Shown here one piece after another: positions 1-12,000 of a stretch of DNA of 64,000 bases (the stretch's first letter is position 1; each line of letters begins with the position of its first letter). The DNA lies in assembly GCA_020746105.1 (NCBI GenBank), contig CM036622.1:18639487-18703486 (forward strand). The letters are read 5' to 3'. The stretch comes from Trogon surrucura. Taxonomy: Eukaryota; Chordata; Aves; Trogoniformes; Trogonidae. The notes below the pieces were generated by a model. The model was not told the origin of the DNA, made no database searches, and saw nothing but the letters and a program-made list of their open reading frames with translations. A program made the position numbers and the translations under genes.

Positions 1-3000
1 TCAGGCCTAGAATAGGTCCCATTAATAACCAATTTGGAAGCCAAAGCAATCACTTTTTTCACCCATTGCATAATTTAATCTATACTTTATTTCACAGATT
101 GATGATGGAAATGCTATGTCAAAATCAAGATATATCACATCTACTGTTTTTAATCCTCATTCTCCACCCCAGCCCCAAGGCAGTTACTGTGGCAAAAAGT
201 CTAGGTCCCTTAAAGAGTTATACATTAGTTAAGAGTATTTTTTAATATAATATAGATAATTTTGCAGTCTCAAGAATAAGTCATTGCTACTTTTTCATGA
301 TAACTTATCATGATTGAGAAGATGATCTTCAGTGAGTTTTTTTCTGATTATATTGCATTCGTAAGTGTGTTAATGAATTTCTAACTTGAAAATCTTGTAA
401 CCAGTGTTTAATTTAACCTGTCCGATTTCATGATATTGTGTTTTCTGGGACCCGTATTTAGCAAAGTGTTATGAGGTAAATGGCTTTGTCTAAGGGCCTG
501 AGAGTGGTAAGTTAGAAGGGTGCAGACTGCCAACAGACAAACTGTGTTAGTCTGTAAGACCTTTAATGGTAGGTACTTGGCTGCACCATTGGGTCTGTTG
601 CACATCCAAGCTCTAGGAACACTTCAGCATGATTTTTCAGAATGAATTTGTATTTAATTATGTTATCTTAAGCAATTGGTACTGAAAACCCAAAATAACA
701 CCAGCGGAGGTGTTAGAATAATAAAGATTCATTCTGTTATTTTTTTGAACTAGCATAATTCACAAACTTTTTTTGCAGTGTGACTCCAAAGAGCAGGAAA
801 TGCTTTGGGTAATGGAGCAGATCATTGGTGATGGTTTCAGCCACTGCTGGTACTCCTTGCCCATCCCAAGTACTAGATGTGTCTTTCCAACCTTTTTGCC
901 ACAGCTGCTTCTACCACTAGTTTTAGTATTTCATTAGTGCTTAAGAATATGTTCTGTTAAATGCAGCACAAGATGGAGCTCAGATTTCTTAGAATACATC
1001 AATGCAACCAGTTCTGCGCTCATCTGGGAATCACAGGGGGCTAGCTGAGTTTATTTTAACCTTATTTCTATGGCCCATGCATTCTTTCTGTAGTTGTGTT
1101 CCTCTGAAATGAAAGTCCATGAATGCAGAGAAGAATGCCGCTGACCTTGACTGAGAGGTTGGGGTAGGATGTTTTAAGCTGGTGCTGCATTTTAATTTCT
1201 ACACTGCTATCCATGCACGCAGAATGCTTTTGCATTTCCTTTACCTTTGTTATCTTTATTAGTGCAGTTTCTTTTTGCTGCAAATAATGAAGTCACAAAC
1301 CAGTAATGGAGTTTTTCAGACTCATTGCACTATCTCTTATAGTCATTAGGGGAAAGCAAAGGTGACTTCTCTCATTTTCAGATGTTGTACTGTGCAAACT
1401 CGTTGTGGCTGTCAAACAAATATGATGGGATCTGTTGTCACAATACAATGGTGGATATATTTCATTTTTCCAACAAAGTTCACATTCATGTTTGGGGTAT
1501 TTTTTTCTCAGGTTATTTTCCTCACCATCAAAAGTTGTGTTTTATTTTGATGAATGGGGGAGGGGGGAAGGGAGAAAGAAATATTTGTAGTCTGTTCCAA
1601 GCACAGTTCTCTTAGCACTAAGCATACCCGTAAGATGGGAAATGAAATCAGCTTTTCAATGAAAGGCTATTTACATGATAAAGAAATATGTACTGAGTAG
1701 ACAGTATGCCCAAGTTCCGTCCATCATTTTTTTCCAGAATATATAAATACCTACTAAATGTAAAAATATCTTTGAGACTGGTTGAATTTGGGAACATAAA
1801 AGAGCATGTACACTGTTCAACAAAAGGAGATCAGACAATGCTCAAGCACTGGATCCTGGATTGTCATTCTTAGTGCCCTCCCTGCCTCGGCTCTGTTCTG
1901 AGCCACACATTGAGGTGGCCTAAGCTACTGGATGAATACAACTCTCTGAGAAAGCATGCTCAAGTGGCTGCCTCCAGAAAGCTCAGTGGATGAAGCTGCC
2001 ATAGGTCTGGCTGCATTTTTCCATATGATCTGTCAACACGATCCTAGCAGGCTTTACCCTTCAAGCATCCTCATAATGTGATCATGCAACACATAACTTC
2101 AGCTTCATGCTACGAACTCTGATAGCTTACAGCACAGTCAGTAATCACATTGGTTTGTCTGAAGAGTCTGAAATAAAACCACTAACTGGTAATTATGTCT
2201 TAGGGCCATGGAGGTACTAGAGGGGTCTTTGGAAGAAATGCTACACAGTTTTCCACATAAGCAGTTTGCTGTGGGGAGACTACCTATGAGCAGGGTGGCT
2301 GTGCTCCACTTTTCATGTGTAAGGAATGGTCCCTGGCTCTTTTCATTTTGTTTCTACTTTTTTTTTTATGTTGTCTGCCTTTAGATTTATTTAACAGCCT
2401 AGGCACAATTATGGATGTCTTTGGTTAAGTAAGATTTTCTGATGCACTAACAAATCTGGGTTGAGAAGTGACCTTTTATCTTCTGACATGCTATTGGAAA
2501 TACACCCATTTCTGCCAAGGGGAATCACTTTTGTACATTCTCTCTTGCAGGCACAGGATTGAGATGCAGGAGGCACAGATACAGCCCTTGGCTCTACCAC
2601 GTTTTCTGTGTGATTCTAAACTTATGTGCAATCAACACTCAGTTACCTGTGGGTGCTTCAACTGGTTTGAGGTTTAATCATATTGTTGAAGCAGAGATAC
2701 TTGAGTTTTGCCCATATCAAGCCAGTGTAGGGCTGCCCAGAGTTGCTAGTTTAGGCCCAATGCCAGCAAGTGGCATCTGTACTGCCTTCCCAGCCAGCTT
2801 GGGGCTGTGAGCAGTTCAGCCACATTGTGGCTGCAGAACACAAACTAATAGCCCTAAAGACCCAGGCTCATTTTGTGGAGTAGTCGGGAAGGCTTCAGGA
2901 CTGCATCCCTGTTTCCCACAAGGACTGAGCCTGCACAGAGCCAGTTCAAAGCCAGCCAAGCTTATTAAGTGCCACCTGAACATCTCTATACCATGTAGGA

Positions 3001-6000
3001 GATTCCAAGAAGATTTATTAGCTCAGGTTCAATGCCAGTGTAATAAATTCACTTGTCAGCATATCTGTTTGTATTGTGGCTAGAGCAAGCACCTTATTCA
3101 GCAAGAACTTTTTGCTACCAGGATAAAGTTTCTAATTGAAAAAACTATCACAGTTTAGCCTGTGGTGTCTCTGTGCTTCAGATCCCAGATTTCTGGTTTC
3201 CTCTTTTATGTTACATGTGTGCACTGTGATGGGGGAGAGTAGGCTTTTAAATGGGATTTATCTGGTCAAGTTACTTGTAAGGATTGAGAAATTACATCAG
3301 TGGCATAGGGAAACGGAGCAAATTACCAAGAGTCTGCATAATTTGATGCAAGCTCAGAGAATTTACCCAGCATTAGCTAAGAGGTGACAATCACTTTAGA
3401 GGATGCTTCCACCTTCTGAGATAGCTTACTGCTGTTGTGTTAAAGGGTAAGCCACCATACATTGCCTCCTGTGTATCGTAGATCACACAGAGGGGCACTC
3501 ATGCTTCCTAATTATAGTTAGATCAATGATATTCTGCAAAGAATCTCTCAGAAAAGTTAAGGAAAAAGTCTATAACGGAGGGAGGTTAATGAAATTATAT
3601 TAAAGGACTCCCAGACATGGCACAAAACCATCAAAGTAGTATTCTGTTTGCATTTTCAGGAATTAGTTGACATAAGCAGATTTACTTTTATATGTTTATA
3701 TTTGTAGCAAGAAAGAGAATGTGCTATTCAACTAAGAAAAAATGTCAGTTACAACCTATGCAGGTTATCCAAAACATAGTAGAAAGCTGTGACACTTGGG
3801 AGTTTTGGCTCAGGCTCTTGAAGACTGAAAGCTTCACTCATTGACTCTGGGACAAAAGCAAGTAGAACTGTAAGTGTTATTACACTGTACAGACTGTCAT
3901 GCCTCATTCAGACAGATGAAAATGCATAATAATAAACAAGCATACTTAACATAGCATGAGCAAATGATGAAGAGAAAGTAACCCATTCAGATCCATGGAC
4001 AGGTCAGATTTATTTGTAGAAATTTATTTCCAGGTGGGTCTATAGGAAGAATTATAGCTCCATGATGAAATATGTGTGTCCTGGAAACATTATACAAACA
4101 CTGGATAGCTCTGAATCCACAGTAAATATATCTTTCAGCAAGCTGCACTGGTGTCATGACACTTATTCCAATTACTGGGTTAGCTGATTAGCTTTATGGC
4201 AGCGCGTTTAGCAGTGTAGACTTATCTTAAGAGGGCCATCTGCTCTATTCCTCCATGGTGCTTGTCTGGGTTCTGCAGTAGGTTCTACAGTCAGAATAAT
4301 AACAACCTGAAGCTTACAATTGCATTTCAAAATATTTCTTGATTTTTTTTTAATGTTTCTAAATACAGTTTGAGGGTTTGGAATAGGATCTATGCTCTTA
4401 TCTGAGGCAGGTCCTTTTTAAAATCTACTTCTAGAAAACTAATTGTATTCCTTGAAATGCTGGATGATCAGTGAAGTGGGGTCTGTTAAGCAAGACAGTA
4501 TCTGTTTGTTTTCCTAGGAAAAAGAGAAATTAGTCTATCCCTTTCACTTGTCAGATTTAATCTAGGAAGAAATATTTGGTTGAGTTCAATGCTGAGAAAC
4601 CTGAAGTGATTGCTCTTGTAATCATTTGCTCATCCAATAAATGAATACAAATCAGGACTATATAGATTGTTATAGGAATTAGTATTTTTCTGTTTTACCC
4701 AGGCTGAACATCTTTGATTTCATTTGTCTGTGTTTAATAAACTAAAAATGATGGCTTGAAATATCAGCTGCAAAGTGCTGGGAAGGAAAAAATAAAAAGG
4801 TTGGGGGGGAGTGAGGAGCACGGACTGAAGCCAGAAGAGAAAGGAAAGACAGTGGAGAATTGTCTGAGCTATTCCACAGTCAAAAGTGGGGAGGGAAGGG
4901 AGGGTTGTGTGGTGTTGAACTAGTGTCTCCTGTTGTCTATGGAAATCTTTCTGTTGACTTAAATAGATACTGAACAAGGCCTTACCAGAATGAGTTTGTG
5001 CCTCTGTACAAATGTCTGAAGCCAAAACAAAAATAATTACAGTACTGAATGGATTGCATTGGCTGACTTCTTTAGTGTCTAATGTTCTTTGGCAATGCTT
5101 CATCCCGATTATTCCATCTGGAGATAATTGTGTGATATCATCCATAAAATTAAAACGTAAATCAATCCAAGTAGTGATCGGCTCCATGAGCTGCTTTTTA
5201 AAAGCACACATGGAAATCTAGCGCTCCCTGCCTTTTTAGTAGAATGTGCAAAAAATAGTGAGCCATCAGGACAAAAAAAAAACATGAGCTAGTAGTCAAA
5301 ACCTACAAATCTTTCATGAGCTGTCAACACAATACGTGAAGAATAGTAGAGGAACTCTGTATTTTCTCTTACATTTTTAAATTAAACTTTTTTAAAATAG
5401 GTAATATTTGAACTTAAAAAGCTTCCTGTATTTGTTGGAATAATGGCTTCAATTATTAGCAGCTGAGAAGACATTCCCAACTGAAGAATAATTTTCTTCT
5501 CTAGGGCTGGTAAAGTAATACTTTTATACCAATAAGGTCCTTATTCTGCCTTTCTGCCAGGAAGGCCTTTATACCGTTTCATGTGATATTAACTACTACC
5601 AGCTGGTCTTTGAACCATGAAGTACTAATTCAACTTTTATCTTGCATTGTCTTGGGAAAAAAAAAAAAAGATTAGCAACAAAGATTAACACCTATTCCCT
5701 TCGGCTGTTAGCAATTGACTTTTGTTAGGAGAGATTCAAGGGGTTAACCTAGGTCATATTGGAAAAGATCATTTAGGAGATTAGTTTATGCTTTAATTCT
5801 CCTGTCTCATTCTGAAAGTTTTAGGAAATGTTACAAGTGGAATGACTCCAACAGCCTTCTGATCTCTAAAATAACTGTTCTATTTTAAAGATGATATGAC
5901 TTAGTGGAGATTTTTGTTTTTGTTGTTTGGTTTGGGGTTTTTTAATATGATGCACTCAAATGCTTGTGGAAAGCACACTTAATTCGCTTTTCAGGAATAT

Positions 6001-7612
6001 TTTACTTGCTTTCCCTACGGTAATAACTCTGAATCATGTAGAACTTTGCAGAGAGCAGATGAAAGAACATTATAAATTCATTGGTTATCTTCAAATATTC
6101 AACTAAATTTTCATAGCAAGTTGTACATGTAGTGCTTGATCAGATATGTTTACTGTAAGCCAGATGCTAATACTTTGATTCATTCTGAATAGAAACATAT
6201 TGTGAGAGGAAAAAAATTTACCTGAAGCTTCTTTGATAGTAGATGAGGGGCAAGTTATTACTAACCTTGAATAAGAATTGTAGTTTTACATCTTATCCAT
6301 AACAACAATATATTCTAAATAAAATACAAAATATACAGTGTAAATATTAACCTTTACTATATATTATTCTGAGTTCAACTATTAATGCTCTACATCTTGT
6401 TTTATCTAGATATTTGTCTGAGCAAGACAGACTAGTGTTTTGTCAGCAGATAGTGTACGTAGCTTCTAGGAAACCTAGAATGAAATAGGAGTACTGGCTT
6501 ACAGTATTCCCTAAGAAAATATGTTTCTAATACCAGGAATGTGCTATTCTTGGCTTCTTCCTTTAAAAAGAAATTTAATTAATAATCACATTTAACATAT
6601 TTAATATTATGCATATATGATACACATCTATTTTTGTTTATACAAACTTTATCTCCTTATATACATATGTATATTCAGTGTATGTATATATTGCCTTTAT
6701 ACTTTTTATATATGTACAGGTTTTTTGATAACATGATAGGATACTTATCTAAAGAAAACTTGCAGATTCATCTGGAAAAGAGAGAAAAGAATAGGACTTG
6801 ATTCTGGAGTGATCCTGAAAGTGATACAAGAGATCACATTTAAACTGGTAGAGGAAAAAAATTTTAAAAGTCTTACAGCTTCTAGTGAAAGATTCAGATG
6901 CTTCTTTACCAGCCTTCTCTACCTTATGACTGGAATTGAAAGACTGATCTTTCCTTTAAAGGAAAGTGAAAGTGAGGAAAAATGGGAGACTGAGTCTGTC
7001 AATCCTAGAATACATTTTGATAAAAAGAGCTAAGAGGCCAGCAGAATTGGTAGCTGGAGGAACAGTGCCATCATCTCAAATGTGTTTGAAATTCATGTTT
7101 GCAGTTTTGATTAGAAGTCGATATTTAATTGTCAATATTTCAACAATATTTGTCACTGGCATCATATTATCTGCATTGGGAGTTCATACAGAATTGATAA
7201 TATACACAGCATTATACTCAATGAGTAACTGCAGAAGAAAAACTTGTGTTCTTTTAGCACTTAAATAGTGACTCAAGATTACATAGTTTTCTTGAAATTA
7301 GAACTGGCGAAATCCATTGTTACAGCAAGAAGGAAATAAGAGCAATTGGCATGAGATGACAACTGATTTCAGAGTTATTAGACCATACCGTGAAGAAAGA
7401 TGACAAAATGGGATGGACAAGATCTCATCATTTTGCCACGTGTCTTCATCACATTGCTCATTTTTCATTTCAAATTTGTCTCGGGTAGATCCTGAAATAT
7501 GGAGGCAAATCCGATTGCATACAATAATGCAGTCAATCTCTAGAGGCTATAATGCTGCCCGTGTAACTAGCTGTGCTGCAGATTTATCAAGCTATACCTT
7601 TGAGACTTGGGG
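1..7612. other. Unique AT-rich non-coding DNA
   Basis: No gene is recognisable here. The stretch is AT-rich and CpG-poor, with short A and T runs. A possible SINE relic at 2540-2660 is listed separately. A TA-rich segment at about 6585-6720, made of TATATA, CATATG and TGTATA blocks, looks like a decayed simple repeat. A 163-codon open frame on the minus strand (4720-5211) has no motif, no splice signals that I could support, and a biased composition typical of chance frames. The most likely setting is an intron or intergenic DNA. Confidence 0.6.
2540..2660 (+). repeat. Possible relic of a tRNA-derived SINE
   Basis: The segment GCTCTACCACGTTTTCTGTG followed by TGATTCTAAACTTATG and CTCAGTTACC resembles the body of old amniote tRNA-derived SINEs, in which a B-box region is followed by a GCTCTGCCAC, CTGTGTGACCTTGGGCAAGT, CTCAGTTTCC series. 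The match is from memory and is degenerate. The upstream tRNA-like half is only weakly visible. A repeat-library alignment would decide it; a chance resemblance is quite possible. Confidence 0.3.
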
Positions 7613-7658
7613 GAATCATAGATGACCTAGGCTGGAGGGGACCTTAGAGATCATTTAA
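7613..7658 (-). mobile_element. Short CR1 3'-end fragment, antisense
   Basis: AATCATAGATGACCTAGGCT, followed by GGAGGGGACCTTAGAGATCA, is the reverse complement of a CR1 3' end (tail ATTCTATG, then TGATCTCTAAGGTCCCCTCC). Only about 45 bp can be recognised. The sequence after it does not continue as CR1 to my eye, so this is a very short or strongly decayed insertion. Confidence 0.55.
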
Positions 7659-8199
7659 AGGTAGCTGGTGTTTATGACTTCGTTACGTGTCTGGGTTGAT
7701 GAGTTATTTAGAAACATAGGAAAATGAAGGAGGGAAAGCAGCGCTGTGACATCCACTTGACCCTCTTGTGAATGCCATCACCCTGCTATAGAACATTACT
7801 TCTCAGTTTTGACCAGTTTTAATGCCCTGGCTAGTAAACCCACCATAATTCCCTACAAGGAACTTCTCCACAGTTGTCTCTTTAAGAGCATTCTCTCGCA
7901 ATCAACTAGAACATCACCTTTTTAAGTTTCATTCCTGATTGTTTGATAGCTATTAACCCCCTCTTTGCTACTTAACTAGTTCTTTTTCTGATGCTTCTAG
8001 TTTATCCAGTCCACCATTTCTCAATCTGCCCTTCTAGGTAGGCAATAAGGTGGGACGTGGCTCAGCATATATTTAATGCTCCTGCAGGATTCATTCAGCC
8101 CTGTATTTTGGAATGGTTTCACTGTAGTTACAAAGTCCTTCATCCTAACCTATTTGGATAAGTTGATTTCTATGGGTGTTGACTAAGACCAACCCCCAT

Positions 8200-8264
8200 T
8201 GAGCGGTTGGACTAGATGACCTTTGGAGGTCCCTTCCGACTCAATGCATTCTATGGTTCTACAA
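8200..8264 (+). mobile_element. CR1 LINE 3'-end fragment
   Basis: GCGGTTGGACTAGATGACCT, then TTGGAGGTCCCTTCCGACTC and the degenerate tail ATTCTATGGTTCTA, match the last ~60 bp of CR1. The tail unit ATTCTATG has drifted to GTTCTA, which suggests an older copy. Only the terminal 3' UTR is recognisable; no coding sequence remains. Confidence 0.8.
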
Positions 8265-8565
8265 GACTCATACCAAAGAACTTTTGCCACCTTATTTTGT
8301 GCTTTCTGCAACTCATATTGTTATAGCCTTTCCTGTGTTGTTGCTTGTTTGAATTAGAGCGAAGAGGTCAAAAGACACAGCTTTGTGCTCTCCTTTTGTA
8401 ACATGCAGTTATACTCTGCTAGTTGGCCATGGGTTTTTTTTTTTATTTGTCTGTGACTTGCACTACAGTAGCTGTAAGCACCCCAGTACAAGTGGGAAGC
8501 ATTCTATCTGGGGTTGTATGAGTGTGTCAGCAGGCATCATGCTTACCTTAAACAGTCTCTAATGT

Positions 8566-8709
8566 GAGGTCTCCTTTTCTGGAGACTTTCAAAACCCGCC
8601 TGGACACGTTCCTGTGTGGCTGCCCTAGGGGATCCTGCTCTGGCAGGGGGGTTGGACTAGATAATCTCTAAAGGTCCCTTCCAGCCTCAAACATTCTATG
8701 ATTCTATGA
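8566..8709 (+). mobile_element. CR1 LINE 3' end (5'-truncated)
   Basis: The fragment begins in the last codons of CR1 ORF2: CTGGAGACTTTCAAAACCCG and CTGGACACGTTCCTGTGTG encode the conserved [13 protein letters not shown] end. It continues through the 3' UTR (GATCCTGCTCTGGCAGGGGG, GTTGGACTAGATAATCTCTA) to two ATTCTATG tail units. The length of about 145 bp is typical of severe 5' truncation during target-primed reverse transcription. It lies in the same orientation as the neighbouring CR1 ends at 8.2 and 8.9 kb. Confidence 0.9.
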
Positions 8710-8928
8710 ATAGATGGAAAAGGAACGGGGAGAAAAGAGACAAATGAAAGCCAGTGAAGAAACAAGACTTGGCTGGTGTGCATGGGATTTTTAGTTATAT
8801 TCAGTTAAACTATATTTTGCCAAGTGTTTATATGCCTTTTACTAAAGTAATGCATGTAATTTTTGTGTAAGTAAAAAACTAGTTTTGTAGTAAAAAAATA
8901 AGAAACAAAAAAAAACAAACAGGAAGGG

Positions 8929-9016
8929 TGGTCCTGCTCTGGCAGGGGGGTTGGACTAGATGATCTTTAAGGTCCCTTCCAACCTCTAACATTCTGTGAT
9001 TCTGTGATTCTGTGAT
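8929..9016 (+). mobile_element. CR1 LINE 3' end (88 bp)
   Basis: TCCTGCTCTGGCAGGGGGGT, then TGGACTAGATGATCTTTAAG, GTCCCTTCCAACCTC and three perfect ATTCTGTG tail units ending GAT. The insertion sits directly after an A-rich, C-spiked stretch (8886-8925). The perfect tail repeats suggest a younger copy than the one at 8.2 kb. Confidence 0.92.
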
Positions 9017-12000
9017 ATTAAATTTCTAGTGAATTTAACTGTGCTGCGTAATTGGATGAAGTCTATCCATATGGTCCTCTCATGGATAAACCCTGTTGTG
9101 GGGTGAGAAGACCCTATTTCTCCTCAATGTTCTCTCTGCCAAATTCTTGAAACTGAGCCTCCTTTGGGAGAGTGGAGACAGCAGAAGTGCTGACACCACT
9201 GCTTCTTCCTTGCATTCTCTGTGTTCAGATGGAAATAACACTCTTAATGACATCATTTCTTACTATGCAGTGTAGCAAAGTAAGCTGGGGAATTTGTTTA
9301 CTGAATTTCAGTGTGCATATTTGTAAAAGTTTGAGTAATCAGTGGGATCCTAGCCTGAAAACATCTGATTTTTCTCAGTGGTTCAACACTGCCTGTCCTT
9401 TCATTGTTTTACAAATATACTTTAATTGAAACAGGGCACACCAGGGTGTGCATTAATGGGCTGCTGTTGCACTGCTTGGGTGGTAGAAGGTAATTGGTCT
9501 CTGGTCCAGTGCTTCACAATGCTCCAAAGGCATGTGCCAATGGTCTGTTAATGCACACCCTGTTGTGACATTGCTTAATTAAAATCTTAGGATATGAAAA
9601 GCAGAAAGGCCTAATGAAGTTTCTTTCAAGCTGGTAAATACAACTGTATGACATATTGACCAGTATGTATGCTGGCTGGTTCTGGCCTGCAGAATGCTTA
9701 GTCAAATCAGTGAATAGAAAATGAATGTGTACTGGGGAATGTATCCACCATTACTGAAATGTGCACTGAAACAACCAGACTTGTGAAGCCAGGGCCAAAC
9801 TATTTTGGTTTGTTTGGGTTTTTTTCCTATGGATGTTTCTTGCCTGTGAATTTGAGCTTTATGTTATCAAGTGATAATCGACTGCATTTATGAGGTATTT
9901 TCTAATACTTTGCAGTAGATGGATTTTTAAATTAGACTAATTTGAATTTGGATATGTGAAGTTACCCTTTTACGCCCTCATTTTCACTGGGAAAAAGTGA
10001 GATCAAATACTTTTATCAGGAATGTTGATTTGAGCACACCATTCTTGCCACTGTGAATGTTATGCACTTTCAGGAGCTTGACTGCTAGCTCATCACAGCC
10101 ATGTCATCTACAAAATGACTTTTCACTATGCATTATCAAAATATCTTTATCAGATGATTGTTTAATATTTGTAAACAGATGACCATGTAATTTCTGGAAG
10201 GATTATTAACTGTTTTGATTTTTAATAGGCAACTAATCTCTTTGACCTTAAAGAACATACAATTTCTAAAACATGAACAAGAATGCCTGAGCACATCCAG
10301 AGGAGGATGAAATGGAGGCTTCCTTTCAATCACCAAAAAGGGACTCACAGAATTTGTTGTCTACTTTATTATTTGGGACCATTATCTCTACCCTCTGCTG
10401 ATACCTGCTTTCTTTCCTGTGTAATTCAGTAACATGTAACGTGGCATTAATCTCCTGTTCCCTCCTGTCTCTGTTCTGAGAGACAAGAGAGACAGATGAG
10501 CTCGAAAGTCAGGGGGCAGTGGAGCTGCAGCACACAGCTGCGTACCTGTCAAGTCTCCTCAATCACCCATTTGATCATGCTGCTTTCAAGGCCTATGGAG
10601 ATCAAAAAAAAACCCCAAATCTGAAACAACCCTGTACACACAGCAGGTCCCCAGGGAGCCAGCAAGTGAACTTAGATGCATGTGCAACAGAAGAGAGAAG
10701 GTGTTCTGAGAAAAATAATTTCAGGCCTTCTGTTGGTGCAACAAGGTCTTGTCTAATTTGAAGGTGCTTGCTTGGTACAGTTACACTGGTAGAAGTGCAA
10801 CAGCAAATCCTACTATGGACATTAACGGCTTATGCTAGAAGGGATCTTAAAGCAGTTCTTAAGTGATCTGTCCTGTGTTCCTATAACTGTATTCAAAAGC
10901 AATATAGGTGTTCCGGCACATAAATTTATATGTGGCATAAGCCTAAATAAGTAGGGAAATGGATGTGCTGTGGATGTACTGTCTCTAAATGCAGAATGCT
11001 TCCTCCTGCTGCCTTTGTAGGCCCAGGTAGCATGGATATGTTGGACAGATACAAAGACTGAGGAAGGGAAGGAAAGGAAGATTTCACAGAGCTTTGTGCT
11101 CTGGCCAGCTGAAGTGTAAGGATTCCCCTTTCCAGTCATGGTTTTACCAAGCGCTAGATTGTTACTGAAACATACGCCTCTCTCATCTTGTTTCTCTCCA
11201 GGGTAGCAAAGTAAAGGATGCTTTTGGAACAAGTGTACTCCTTCTCTGTCCACAGGAGCTCTGCAGGAGGCTGTGTAAAATGGGTGTCCTTCTGGTGCCA
11301 TTTGAAATCTGCTGACATGGAGATGTACCACATCATAGCTCGGTCTGAGCCTTTTATTCCTCTCCTTTTTCTCTTGGCAGAGTTTTCCTCTTTAAAGTCA
11401 CATTATATGTGTGCTTTGGAGACATGGCACCCTTCTTTGCTGCTTTTAGTGTTGTGGGGTGGTTTCTGGTAAATTGTACTGTGTTGGTTTTGATTGTTTA
11501 ACTTTTGTTCTCTGAATGTTGTCCTGACCTTCCCTGAGCCCTGATCTTCATTTTTAAACAATATCCCAGCAAGAGCTCTCTAAGACAAAGCCCAACTTTT
11601 AGTAAATTCAAGCCTTGTGGATGTATACATATGGCCTAAAAAATAAAACGGAAGTAACTCACTCCATTCTTTATAGAATTTATTTAAAAACTCTCTGACA
11701 AAACTGCAGGTTGCACATATGGTCTTCTGAAGTTTTATGGTAGTCATCACAAGCTAACAGGGAGTGTAATTCTTTAACTGAAGAACCCTCACACCAATGT
11801 AGAGTCCTTCTCTTCTGGTGATTCTAAGTTCCTCACCACTGGTTGTAGCATGCCATACTAAATGATTTGCACCAGCTCCCAAAGGAGTATTCTGAATTAG
11901 TACTTGGACAGAGGACATCCAAAGATGTTGCAATCACCCACCTAAAGTAACACTGAATCAACAAGTAATTCTTTTAGAGACCCCACTATTTCTTAATCTG

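Noticed and set aside
4720-5211. 163-codon minus-strand open frame as a gene
   Set aside because: The peptide is a mixture of low-complexity hydrophobic stretches, largely translated from purine- and pyrimidine-rich DNA. No family is recognised.
8929-9016. Tail octamers read as a microsatellite or short CRISPR-like array
   Set aside because: The ATTCTGTG units are the normal CR1 3' tail, directly after CR1 3' UTR sequence. No spacers are present.
10822-11331. 169-codon minus-strand open frame as a gene
   Set aside because: No motif, no splice signals that I could support, and overlapping open frames on the other strand point to local base composition. It is kept only as a note.
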